A stretch of DNA of 43,482 bases from Agromyces mediolanus (GCF_014648575.1 NZ_BMRJ01000001.1:1656838-1700319), one strand, 5' to 3'. Counted from the stretch's first letter, positions 7,918-15,888 are shown. The notes: generated by a model not told the origin, from the letters alone. Translations and numbers: made by a program.

Positions 7918-8585
7918 GCGCGCTCGTCGGCCGACGCGTCCGCGCCGCGGCGCCACGGCCACGGCTTCGGTTCGATGAGACCGGGCCAGGCGCGGTGCAC
8001 GCCTTTCGCGACGAGCACGGTCGCGACGACCTTGATCGCGTCGCCGATGAGGAAGACGGCCGCACCGGCGGCCGCGAGACCGATCGGCGTGGCCGTCACC
8101 AGTGCGAAGACGGGGATGCCGACGGCGTAGACCGCGACGATGCCGCCGAGCGCCGTCCAGAGCAGCGCGGGCACGAGCCGGTAGCGGGGGAGCAGCCGTG
8201 CGGTCGCCCAACCGATCACGGCGGCGCCGAGCAGCCAGCCCAGCAGGTAGCCGACCGAGGGGCCCACGAAGACGCCCAGGCCGCCGCGCCCGCCGGACAG
8301 CAGGGGCAGGCCGGCCGCGACGAGCGCGATGAACAGCAGCACGGCGAGGGAGCCCTTGCGCGCGCCGAGAATCGCGCCGGCCAGCATGACCCCGAGCGTC
8401 TGCAGGGTGATCGGCACGCCCTCGGGCCCGAGCGGGATCGCGCCGGGAACGCCGAGCGCGGCGATGAGCGCCGCGAACACGGCGATCTGGGCGAGGTCCC
8501 TGGCGGTCGCGCGGCGACGGCGCACGGGCGCGGCGGGTTCGGCCGGAGCGGCCTGCTCGGATCCGGTGCTCGGTGCGGTGCTCAT
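7914..8585 (-). CDS. bioY: Biotin ECF transporter substrate-binding subunit BioY
   Basis: 223 residues with six predicted membrane segments after a polar, Ala/Pro-rich N terminus of about 25 residues. Family marks are VPITLQTLGVMLAGAILG, GRGGLGVFVGPSVGYLLGW and FLIGDAIKV. BioY is the S-component that binds biotin in the membrane. It is the first gene of the operon bioY-ligase-thiolase-bioM-bioN and has a purine-rich ribosome binding site, GAGAGGGAC, about 6 nt before the ATG. The 142-bp upstream region contains a small palindrome and the promoter-like TAGCGT box on the minus strand. Confidence 0.95.
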   Translation of the reverse strand: MSTAPSTGSEQAAPAEPAAPVRRRRATARDLAQIAVFAALIAALGVPGAIPLGPEGVPITLQTLGVMLAGAILGARKGSLAVLLFIALVAAGLPLLSGGRGGLGVFVGPSVGYLLGWLLGAAVIGWATARLLPRYRLVPALLWTALGGIVAVYAVGIPVFALVTATPIGLAAAGAAVFLIGDAIKVVATVLVAKGVHRAWPGLIEPKPWPWRRGADASADERA

Positions 8586-8611
8586 CTGCTGCGTCCCTCT
8601 CGCGGAGTCGT

Positions 8612-8627
8612 CGGGCGGGTTCGCCCG
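8612..8627. promoter_or_regulatory. Palindrome in the bioY leader
   Basis: CGGGCG-GGTT-CGCCCG is a 6-bp inverted repeat between the putative -10 box of the bioY operon (TAGCGT, minus strand, 8634-8639) and the start codon. It could be an operator or only a leader hairpin. It does not match the BirA or BioQ boxes I know. Confidence 0.3.
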
Positions 8628-8727
8628 GTTCTCACGCTAGAAGCGCGGCACGACCGCTCGCGCGGATCGCCGTACAAGAATCGACCCCGGATTTTGGACG
8701 CCGGTCGCCCAGCGGTTCGGAGAGGCG

Positions 8728-9222
8728 TCAGGCGGCGCGGGCGTGCAGCGGAGTCTGGGCGGCGGATGCCTCGTCGGCCTCCGCGTCGTGCGCCGGTGCG
8801 TCGGCCTCGTCGGAATGGTCCGCCGCTGCGTCGGCGTCGGGCGCCGCGGGCATGGCGACGTGCGCGCCGAGCGGCTCGGCCCAGACGACGAGGGGAGTCG
8901 GCTCCCAGTCGAGCGCGAGCTGCTGCTCGCCCTCGGGGACGACGACGGCGACGTTGTCGCGCTCGTCGAGGATGCTGCGGGTGAGCTCGGCGGCGATCTG
9001 ATGGGTCACGATCGCGTGGAAGATGCGGTCGGAGTCGGCGTCCGTGCGGCGGACGAGCGTCCACTCACCGGAGGAGCCGATGAACTCGGAGAGCTTGCCG
9101 TGCAGCAGGTCGAAGATCTGCTCGCCGCGGAGGTCGGCGGCGGAGGGGCGAGGTGCCGGGGCGGCGACGTGCTCCGAGGCTTCGGCGGTGAGCCTCGTGC
9201 GGCGCCAGCGGCGGAACATCAT
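8728..9222 (-). CDS. Unknown protein with acidic C-terminal tail
   Basis: 164 residues starting MMFRRWRRTRLTAEA. I do not recognise the family. Residues about 30-115 form an ordered alpha/beta region (LRGEQIFDLLHGKLSEFIGSSGEWTLVRRTDADSDRIFHAIVTHQIAAELTRSI then NVAVVVPEGEQQLALDWEPTPLVVW). The last 45 residues are low-complexity Ala/Asp/Glu. No membrane segment or signal peptide is seen. A good ribosome binding site (GAGAGGG) precedes the two adjacent ATG codons at 9222 and 9219. It is transcribed towards the bioY operon but separated from it by 142 bp. Confidence 0.75.
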   Translation of the reverse strand: MMFRRWRRTRLTAEASEHVAAPAPRPSAADLRGEQIFDLLHGKLSEFIGSSGEWTLVRRTDADSDRIFHAIVTHQIAAELTRSILDERDNVAVVVPEGEQQLALDWEPTPLVVWAEPLGAHVAMPAAPDADAAADHSDEADAPAHDAEADEASAAQTPLHARAA

Positions 9223-9311
9223 ACGACCCTCTCGATCTCGTGCAGTGCCTCAAGTCTCGGGCACCAGCACGTCATCGAGCGGGGGACACGCCGCAGAACG
9301 GCAGGCGGAGC

Positions 9312-9497
9312 TTACTCCAGTTCTTCGCGCTTCGTCTCGTCGGCGACGGTGCCGATCGCGACGGCGAGGCTCGCGGCCCAGGCGATCCACATCATGAGCA
9401 GTCGCCAGTCGCGGGGGCCGGACATGGTCGCCTTGACGACGCCGATGCCGCTGATGGCGGCACTCAGCACGGCTCCGCTGAAGAGGTACTTGCGCAT
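9312..9497 (-). CDS. Small membrane protein of unknown function
   Basis: 61 residues, MRKYLFSGAVLSAAISGIGVV and then a second hydrophobic segment LLMMWIAWAASLAVAIGTVA before a charged tail (DETKREELE). Two membrane helices with both ends likely cytoplasmic. No function can be assigned. It is divergent from the TetR gene on the other side of a 164-bp intergenic region. Confidence 0.65.
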   Translation of the reverse strand: MRKYLFSGAVLSAAISGIGVVKATMSGPRDWRLLMMWIAWAASLAVAIGTVADETKREELE

Positions 9498-9613
9498 GCC
9501 GCAACGCTACCCGGCGGAGCCCGCCCGCGTCGCCCCCTTGACGGGATCCGTGCGGCGAGGCATCCGCCGTTCGTGACGGGACGGTGAACAGGCGCTGGGA
9601 GTCGACCGAGAAT

Positions 9614-9648
9614 CTGACCGATCGGACAGAGTCTGACCGATCGGTCAG
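9614..9648. promoter_or_regulatory. Two tandem TetR operators
   Basis: CTGACCGATCGGTCAG (9633-9648) is a perfect 16-bp palindrome. A second copy, CTGACCGATCGGACAG (9614-9629), has one changed base and lies exactly 19 bp upstream. Both precede and overlap the promoter of the TetR gene at 9662, so autoregulation and control of the MMPL/YhgE genes behind it are likely. Confidence 0.8.
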
Positions 9649-9649
9649 C

Positions 9650-9655
9650 TACCGT
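9650..9655 (+). promoter_or_regulatory. -10 box of the TetR-MMPL-YhgE operon (leaderless)
   Basis: TACCGT followed by 6 nt and the ATG. It lies one base after the second palindrome, so a bound repressor would block RNA polymerase. Confidence 0.5.
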
Positions 9656-9661
9656 CGAAGC

Positions 9662-10267
9662 ATGCCCACCGACGCCACTCTCCCTGCGCGCGCCCGCGCC
9701 GGCGACGAACTGCGCCAGGCCGCGCTCGAACAGTTCGCCACCGTCGGCTTCGCCGCGACCTCGCTGCAGCAGATCGCCGACCACGCCGGGTACTCGAAGT
9801 CGAGCGTGCTCTACCACTACGCCTCGAAGGAGGCGCTGCTCGAGGCGGCCACCACGCCCGCCATCGAGAAGCTCGAGGTGCTCGTCGCGGAGTTCGCCGC
9901 GGGCCGCCGCTCCGACGCGGCGCGCGGCGCCTTCATCGCTCGCTTCGTCGACCTGCTGCTCGGCGAACGCCTCGCCGTGCACCTCTTTGTCAGTCAGGGC
10001 CACTCCCTCCGCGGCATCCCCGCGATCGAACGCGGCAACGCCGCGATCCGCGTCCTCGCCGACGCGATCTGCACCGGCGCCTCGCTCGCCGAGCAGATGC
10101 GCTTCGGCGTCGCCCTCGCCGGCGCCACCTACGCGCTCGTGGCGGGCGCCACCTTCTTCGACGACGACGAGATGAGCCAGCTCGTCACCTCCTACTCGGA
10201 CGACGACGTGCGCGCCGCGCTCATCGACGTCCTCACCGAACTGCTGATCCCGGCCGCCGGCCGCTGA
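9662..10267 (+). CDS. TetR-family transcriptional regulator
   Basis: 201 residues. The N-terminal helix-turn-helix is clear: LRQAALEQFATVGFAATSLQQIADHAGYSKSSVLYHYASKEALLEAA (residues about 16-64). The rest is an all-helical ligand and dimer domain. The ATG at 9662 is chosen because it follows a TACCGT box by 6 nt and because the frame upstream reads through the operators. It stops 13 bp before the MMPL gene, so it most likely represses its own operon through the two palindromes and is released by an exported hydrophobic compound (inference). Confidence 0.93.
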   Translation: MPTDATLPARARAGDELRQAALEQFATVGFAATSLQQIADHAGYSKSSVLYHYASKEALLEAATTPAIEKLEVLVAEFAAGRRSDAARGAFIARFVDLLLGERLAVHLFVSQGHSLRGIPAIERGNAAIRVLADAICTGASLAEQMRFGVALAGATYALVAGATFFDDDEMSQLVTSYSDDDVRAALIDVLTELLIPAAGR

Positions 10268-10280
10268 CCCGGAAGACACC

Positions 10281-13208
10281 ATGGCCCTCCTCCTGCACCG
10301 CATCGGCCGCTTCGCCTACCGCCGCGGCTGGCTCGTCATCGTCACCTGGGTGCTCGCGCTCGGCGCGTTCCTCGGCGCCGGCATCGGGCTCGGCGGCCAG
10401 CTCCAGGAATCGTTCGCGATCCCCGGCACCGAGTCGCAGTCGGCGATCGACCAGCTCGCCGCCGTGTTCCCGCAGACCGCGGGCGCCTCGGCCCGCGCGG
10501 TCGTCGAGGCGCCGGAGGGCGCCTCCGTCGAGGACGCCCCCTACCGGGACGCCATCGACGAGATGTCGAGCGAGCTCGCCGACATCGACGGCGTAGCGAG
10601 CGTGCTCGGACCGTTCGACGAGTACGCCGGCGACCAGGTGTCCGGCGACGAGCGCACCGCCATCATCCAGGTGCAGTTCGACGGGCCGAGCACCGACGTC
10701 ACGCAGGAGCAGCTCGACGCCGTCACCGCCACCAAGGAGCTCGCGAGCGACGCCGGCATGGAGGTCGCCTTCGGCGGCGAGGTGTTCCAGGACACGAGCT
10801 TCGGCCTGACCGTCACCGAGGCGCTCGGCGTGCTGTTCGCGGGCGTCGTGCTCTTCATCACCTTCGGCTCGCTGCTCTCGGCGGGCATGCCGCTGCTCAC
10901 CGCGCTCGTCGGCGTGGGCCTCGCGTTCGGCGGCATCTCGATCGTCGCCGCCATCACGCCGGTCTCCAGCACCGCGCCGATGCTGGCCGTCATGATCGGC
11001 CTCGCCGTCGGCATCGATTACGCGCTGTTCATCCTGTCCAGGCACCGAACCCAGCTCGCCCGCGGCCAGGATCCGGAGGAGAGCGCCGCCGAGGCGGTCG
11101 CGACGGCCGGCGGTGCGGTCGTCTTCGCGGGCCTCACGGTCATCATCGCCCTGCTGGGGCTCCTCGTGGTCGGCATCCCCTTCCTCAGCGTCATGGGCGT
11201 CGGCGCGGCGTTCGCGGTGCTCATCGCGGTCGTCGGGGCGGTGACCCTGCTGCCCGCCCTCCTCGGCGTGCTCGGCAAGCGGCTCGTCCCGAAGCCCGGC
11301 AGCCGCGCGCACCGGCGAGCGAACGCCGACGACGACGGCGGCAAGAAGCCCCTCGGCCGGCGCTGGGTCGACACCGTGCTCAAGGCCCCGATCGCCTTCG
11401 TCATCGCGATCGTCGGGCTCCTCGGTGCGGCCTCCGTGCCGGCGCTGAGCCTCGACCTGAACCTGCCGAGCGCCGCCACCGATCCCGTCGGCTCCAGCTC
11501 GCGCGAGGCCTACGACCTCATCTCCGACGGCTTCGGACCCGGGTACAACGGGCCCCTCATCGTCACGGTCGACATCACCCAGACGACCGACATCTTCGAC
11601 GACCTCGACGCCATCGGGGCCCGCATCGGCGCCCTCGACGACGTCGCCTACGTCGGCGACGGTATGCCGAACCCGACCGTCGACACCGCGATCATCCAGG
11701 TGATCCCGGAGAGCGCGCCCGACGACCCGGCGACGAAGCAGCTCGTGGAGTCGATCCGCGAGCTCGAGCCCGGCATCCAGGCCGACTTCGGCACGCCCAT
11801 CGCCGTCACCGGCTACACGGCCGTCTCGATCGACATCTCGCAACGGCTCAGCGATGCGCTCGTGCCCTTCGCGCTCATCGTCGTCGGCCTCTCGATCGTG
11901 CTGCTGCTGATCGTGTTCCGCTCGGTGTTCGTGCCGGTGAAGGCCGCGCTCGGCTTCCTGCTCTCCGCATTCGGCGCGATCGGCGTGACGGTCGCGGTGT
12001 TCCAGTGGGGCTGGTTCGCCGATCTGCTCCACATCGAGCCCGGCCCGATCCTGAGCTTCCTGCCGATCCTGTTGATGGCGGTGCTGTTCGGGCTCGCGAT
12101 GGACTACGAGGTGTTCCTCGTCTCGGGCATGCGCGAAGAGTTCGTGCGTTCGAAGCAGCAGACGCCGGGCGGGCGTCCGCGCGAAGCGATCGTGCACGGA
12201 TTCCAGCACGCCGCCCGCGTCGTCACGGCCGCCGCGCTCATCATGTTCTTCGTGTTCTTCGCCTTCGTGCCCGAGGGATCGGGTCCGATCAAGGGCATCG
12301 CCTTCGCGCTCGCGATCGGCGTCGCGTTCGACGCCTTCCTGGTGCGGATGACGCTCGTCCCCGCCGCGATGGCGCTCGCCGGGCGCGGCGCCTGGTGGCT
12401 GCCGAAGTGGCTCGGGCGCCTCCTGCCCGACGTCGATATCGAGGGAGAGGGTCTGCGCGCCCACCTCGATCAGGAGGCCTGGGCGAAGGCGCGGCCGGCG
12501 GCCGTGCTCGCGGAGGGGGCCGTGTTCGGCCTGCCCGAGCGCACGATCGGACCGGTCGACGTTGAGGTGCCCGAGCACGGCGCCCTGCTCGTCCGCGGCA
12601 GCGCGGTCGATCGGCGCGTCGTCGTCGCGACCCTCGCCGCCCGCCTCGCGCCCGTCGACGGCCGCCTCGCCGTGCTCGGCCGTCCGCTGCCGGGTTCCGG
12701 CGGCGAGGTGCTCCGCCGCGTCGCGATCGCCGAGCTCTCCGCCGACCAGGCGCTCGACGGCGGCACCGTGGGCGAGCTCATCGCCCGTCGGCTCGACGCC
12801 ACCCGCCCCTGGTACCGGCTCGCGCCGGCTTCGCAGGCCGCCTCGGAGTGGGCGCGCAAGGCGGCGCTCGCGATCGGCGAGCGCTTCGACGGCGACACCC
12901 CGCTCGAATCGCTCGGCGCCGTCGCCCGTGCCGTCGTCGCGACCGCCGCGGCCCTCGCCGAACGGCCGAGCGCCGTCGCCATCGACCTCGACGAGGCGCC
13001 CGGCGCGGCCACGACCGAGCTCTGGGACGCCCTCGCCGTCCTCGTCCCCGCCGATGTCGCCCTGATCGTCGGCATCGGCCGCTCCGCCCAGGGGCCGGCC
13101 GCCGGCAGTCTCTTCGCCGCCCGCGGCGTCGAGACCGTCGACCTCGCGGCCCTTCCGGCCGCGCCAGCTTCCCCCGTTCCCACCGACCACCAGGAGGCCC
13201 TGCGATGA
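10281..13208 (+). CDS. MMPL/RND-type exporter with extra C-terminal ATPase-like domain
   Basis: 975 residues. Residues 1 to about 710 are a normal MMPL exporter: N-terminal RFAYRRGWLVIVTWVLALGAF, two large extracytoplasmic loops, two blocks of membrane helices, and the paired Asp-Tyr motifs of RND pumps in GIDYALFILSRHR (Asp246) and AMDYEVFLVSGMREEF (Asp608). Such proteins export lipids or drugs using the proton gradient. After RLLPDVDIEG the chain continues for about 260 residues with a soluble domain that reads like a decayed ABC ATPase: LLVRGSAVDRR (769-779) at the Walker A place without the GKS, and SAVAIDLDEA (897-906) at the Walker B place. ATP binding looks unlikely. It overlaps the next gene by 4 bp (ATGA). 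Confidence 0.92.
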   Translation: MALLLHRIGRFAYRRGWLVIVTWVLALGAFLGAGIGLGGQLQESFAIPGTESQSAIDQLAAVFPQTAGASARAVVEAPEGASVEDAPYRDAIDEMSSELADIDGVASVLGPFDEYAGDQVSGDERTAIIQVQFDGPSTDVTQEQLDAVTATKELASDAGMEVAFGGEVFQDTSFGLTVTEALGVLFAGVVLFITFGSLLSAGMPLLTALVGVGLAFGGISIVAAITPVSSTAPMLAVMIGLAVGIDYALFILSRHRTQLARGQDPEESAAEAVATAGGAVVFAGLTVIIALLGLLVVGIPFLSVMGVGAAFAVLIAVVGAVTLLPALLGVLGKRLVPKPGSRAHRRANADDDGGKKPLGRRWVDTVLKAPIAFVIAIVGLLGAASVPALSLDLNLPSAATDPVGSSSREAYDLISDGFGPGYNGPLIVTVDITQTTDIFDDLDAIGARIGALDDVAYVGDGMPNPTVDTAIIQVIPESAPDDPATKQLVESIRELEPGIQADFGTPIAVTGYTAVSIDISQRLSDALVPFALIVVGLSIVLLLIVFRSVFVPVKAALGFLLSAFGAIGVTVAVFQWGWFADLLHIEPGPILSFLPILLMAVLFGLAMDYEVFLVSGMREEFVRSKQQTPGGRPREAIVHGFQHAARVVTAAALIMFFVFFAFVPEGSGPIKGIAFALAIGVAFDAFLVRMTLVPAAMALAGRGAWWLPKWLGRLLPDVDIEGEGLRAHLDQEAWAKARPAAVLAEGAVFGLPERTIGPVDVEVPEHGALLVRGSAVDRRVVVATLAARLAPVDGRLAVLGRPLPGSGGEVLRRVAIAELSADQALDGGTVGELIARRLDATRPWYRLAPASQAASEWARKAALAIGERFDGDTPLESLGAVARAVVATAAALAERPSAVAIDLDEAPGAATTELWDALAVLVPADVALIVGIGRSAQGPAAGSLFAARGVETVDLAALPAAPASPVPTDHQEALR

Positions 13209-15160
13209 GCGGCCGACTCTCCCGACTCTTCGGCTCCACCCCGTCCCAGCGCCGACTCCGCTACGGCGTGCTGCTCGCGGCCGTCGTCGCCGTTCCGCTC
13301 GCCGTCGCCGGCCTCGTGTCCGGTGCGGTCGCGGGCGGCAACGACCAGCTCGAACAGATCCCGGCGATCGTCGTGAACGACGACGAGATGGTCACGACCA
13401 CCGACGCCGACGGCGCCGAGCAGCAGGTGCTCGCCGGCCGGCTCCTCGTCACCGAGCTCACCGGCGGCGAGGCGAGCGGCTTCGACTGGACCATCTCGAA
13501 CGACGAAGAGGCCGCGAAGAAGCTCGCCGACGGCGAGGCGTACGCGGTGCTCACGATCCCGTCCGACTTCTCTGCCTCGGTCACCTCGCTCTCGGGCTCG
13601 AACCCGACGAAGGCGAACCTCGAGATCCGCACCGACGACGCACACTCGTACCTCGCCGGCTCGGTCGTGCAGTCCGTCGGCGACGCGATGACCGCCGCCT
13701 TCGGGCGCACGCTCACGCAGCAGTACCTCGAAGGGCTCTACGCCGGGCTCGCCGACTTCGGCGGCTCGCTCGACCAGGCCGCCGACGGCGCCTCCTCCCT
13801 CGCCTCCGGCGCGGGCTCGCTCTCGACGGGGGTCGGTCAGCTCTCCACGGGCGTCGCCTCGGCCGCATCGGGCGCCTCGGATGCCGCGAGTGGAGCCGCG
13901 CAGTACGCCGACGGCGTGCGGCAGTACACCCAGGGAGTCGACGGGCTCGCCTCGGGCCTGGCTCAGGCGAGCGCCGGATCCGCCGGTCTCGACACGCTCG
14001 CCGGTGGAGTGAGCGCCTATGTCGGGGGAGTGAACTCCGCCGTCGGTCAGTTCGGCAGCACCTTCACCACCCTGATCGCGCAGCTCGAGCAGGCGAAGGT
14101 CGACAATCCGGAGCTCGCCCCCCAGCTCGATGCCCTCATCGCCCAGCTGCAGGCGCAGGCAGGTGCCCTGCAGCCGCAGCTCGACAAGTTCACGGCCCAG
14201 GGCGCGCAGCTCGCCGCCGGAGTGCAGAGCGGCGTCGACCAGACGCAGGCCGGCCTCGCCGAGCTCTCGAACGGGGCAGCGCAGCTGTCCGGCGGTTCCG
14301 CCGCGATCCGGGACGGCGCCTCCGGACTCGCTTCAGGCGTCGGCGAGCTCGCGGGCGGACTGAGCCAGCTGTCGAGCGGCGCGTCGAGCGCGGCGACGGG
14401 TGCGGGGGAGCTCGCGAACGGCGCCACGCAGTTCGCGAACGGCCTCGCGGACGGCGCCGAGCAGGCGGGCGCGCTCACGAACGTGGACGGCGAGGAGATG
14501 GCCGACGTCGTCTCCCAGCCCGTCACAGTGGACACCGCGCGCGACCACGAGATCGCCTCGACCGGTGAGGCCGTCGGCATGTGGTTCGCCCCGATCGGCC
14601 TGTGGGTCGGTGCGCTGGCGATGTTCCTCGTGTTCCGGCCGTTCGGCCGCGAGGCGCTGCGCAGCACCGCCTCGACCGGTGGCCTGGTGTGGCGGGCGCT
14701 CGCCCGCGCCGGACTCGTCGCGCTCGGTCAGGCGGTCGCGGTCGTCGGGCTGCTGCACCTCGCGCTCGGCGTCTCGTGGTCGCTGCTGCCGCAGACCCTG
14801 GCGTTCTCGGCACTCACGGCGCTCGCCTTCACCGCGGTGCACGCCTGGCTGATGACGTGGCTCGGGCGCGGCGGCATGATCATCTCGCTGATCCTCGTCG
14901 CGCTGCAGCTCACGACCACGGGCCTCGTGCCGATCGAGGCGCTGAGCGGCCCCTACCAGACGATCAGCCCGTTCCTGCCGCTCACCTGGGCGGTGCAGGG
15001 CATGCAGCTCATCGTGTCCGGCGCCGGGGGAGCAGGCGTGGCGGGAGCCGCGGGCGTACTCGCGCTGTTCGCCCTGATCGGTGTGCTCGGCACTGCGATC
15101 GTGGTCGGCCGTCGCCGGGGCCTCCGTTCGATCGGCTTCGCCTCCGCGGCGCTCGGCTGA
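13205..15160 (+). CDS. YhgE/Pip-type ABC-2-like membrane protein
   Basis: 651 residues. One N-terminal membrane helix (YGVLLAAVVAVPLAVAGLVSGAVAG) is followed by a large external domain. Residues about 190-440 are full of 7- and 14-residue Ala/Ser/Gly repeats (ASGAGSLSTGVGQLSTGVAS, ALASGVGELAGGLSQLSSG and similar) that should form a long coiled coil. The C-terminal 200 residues hold about five membrane helices of the ABC-2 type. This is the YhgE/Pip architecture, related to EsaA of type VII secretion and to phage-infection proteins; the substrate is unknown. Coupling by a 4-bp overlap to the MMPL protein, and joint control by the TetR regulator, suggest one export complex (inference). Confidence 0.9.
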   Translation: MSGRLSRLFGSTPSQRRLRYGVLLAAVVAVPLAVAGLVSGAVAGGNDQLEQIPAIVVNDDEMVTTTDADGAEQQVLAGRLLVTELTGGEASGFDWTISNDEEAAKKLADGEAYAVLTIPSDFSASVTSLSGSNPTKANLEIRTDDAHSYLAGSVVQSVGDAMTAAFGRTLTQQYLEGLYAGLADFGGSLDQAADGASSLASGAGSLSTGVGQLSTGVASAASGASDAASGAAQYADGVRQYTQGVDGLASGLAQASAGSAGLDTLAGGVSAYVGGVNSAVGQFGSTFTTLIAQLEQAKVDNPELAPQLDALIAQLQAQAGALQPQLDKFTAQGAQLAAGVQSGVDQTQAGLAELSNGAAQLSGGSAAIRDGASGLASGVGELAGGLSQLSSGASSAATGAGELANGATQFANGLADGAEQAGALTNVDGEEMADVVSQPVTVDTARDHEIASTGEAVGMWFAPIGLWVGALAMFLVFRPFGREALRSTASTGGLVWRALARAGLVALGQAVAVVGLLHLALGVSWSLLPQTLAFSALTALAFTAVHAWLMTWLGRGGMIISLILVALQLTTTGLVPIEALSGPYQTISPFLPLTWAVQGMQLIVSGAGGAGVAGAAGVLALFALIGVLGTAIVVGRRRGLRSIGFASAALG

Positions 15161-15516
15161 GCCCGTCGGCCCCCTGAGCTTGTCGAAGGGGTGTTGGTTC
15201 CCTGAGCTTGTCGAAGGGGTATTGGTTCCCTGAGCTTGTCGAAGGGGTGTTGGTTCCCTGAGCTGGTCGAAGGGGGGCGCCCTTCGACAGGCTCAGGGGA
15301 CCATGCCGTCCCCCTTCGACAAGCTCAGGGGACCATGCCGCCCCCCTTCGACAAGCTCAGGGGACCATGCCGTCCCCCTTCGACGGGGTCAGGGGACCAT
15401 GCCGCCCCTTCGACGGGCTCAGGGGGCCACCCAGCGGGCCGTCGGGTGTTGCGGCGGGCTGCGATCGATGCGAGCCTGGCCTCTCGTCCGTGAACGGCCG
15501 CCACCGAGGAGCGCAG
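15161..15516. repeat. Repeat-filled intergenic region, nine 20-bp units
   Basis: The gap after the YhgE gene is filled by copies of CCCTTCGACAAGCTCAGGGG. Four are in reverse orientation at an exact 28-bp period (15172, 15200, 15228, 15256), then five in forward orientation (15280, 15312, 15344, 15376, 15406; periods 32, 32, 32, 30). Where orientation flips, 15256-15299 can fold into a 19-bp stem with two mismatches, which may terminate the operon. Spacers within each half are nearly identical (GTGTTGGTT-like; ACCATGCCGTC-like), showing growth by tandem duplication. Bases 15426-15516 hold only the leader and ribosome binding site of the next gene. Confidence 0.9.
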
Positions 15517-15807
15517 ATGAGCGTCACCGACCAGTCCGCAGGCATCCCCGCCTCGCGTCGAGCGGGCCTGCGGCTCGCTCCGGCGGTCGTCGCGGTGGTG
15601 CTCGTGCTCGCCTCGGGCATCGCCACCGCCGCGATGCTGCCCGAGCTCACCATCCGCGTCCTGAGCTTCGCGACCATGCTCGCGGCGCTCGTGTCCGGCA
15701 TCGCGGCCGTGCGCCGCGGTCCGGCGTGGGTGCGGGCGATCAGCGCGATCGTGGGGGTCATCGCGCTCATGCTCGGGTCGACGTTCTTCGGGCTGACGTA
15801 CTCGTAA
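15517..15807 (+). CDS. Small membrane protein of unknown function
   Basis: 96 residues with three hydrophobic segments (LAPAVVAVVLVLASGIATAAM, VLSFATMLAALVSGIAAV, WVRAISAIVGVIALMLGSTFFGL). The ATG is preceded by GAGGAGCGCAG, a good ribosome binding site; the frame upstream runs into repeats and is not coding. It lies alone between two repeat arrays on the same strand as its neighbours. I do not recognise a family. Confidence 0.72.
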   Translation: MSVTDQSAGIPASRRAGLRLAPAVVAVVLVLASGIATAAMLPELTIRVLSFATMLAALVSGIAAVRRGPAWVRAISAIVGVIALMLGSTFFGLTYS

Positions 15808-15818
15808 GGCGGCGACCG

Positions 15819-15888
15819 CCCTTCGACGGGCTCAGGGGGCCGGCCCTTCGACGGGCTCAGGGGACCAGCCCTTCGACGGGCTCAGGGG
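15819..15888. repeat. Three more copies of the 20-bp repeat
   Basis: CCCTTCGACGGGCTCAGGGG at 15819-15838, 15844-15863 and 15869-15888, all in forward orientation with a 25-bp period. They carry GACGGG where most copies in the larger array carry GACAAG. Confidence 0.88.

Noticed and set aside
10233..13190. Open frame of 985 codons on the minus strand, opposite the MMPL gene
   Set aside because: Low-complexity Arg/Asp/Glu/Gly-rich shadow frame; the plus strand encodes a clear exporter with family motifs.
15172..15425. CRISPR-like array with regular spacing
   Set aside because: The repeat unit is 20 bp, the spacers are only 8-12 bp and nearly identical to each other, the orientation flips midway, and no cas genes are present.
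15236..15493. Open reading frames within the repeat array encoding FDKLRGP / STGSG-type peptides
   Set aside because: The peptides are a direct translation of the repeat units in different frames, with no start signal and no family likeness.
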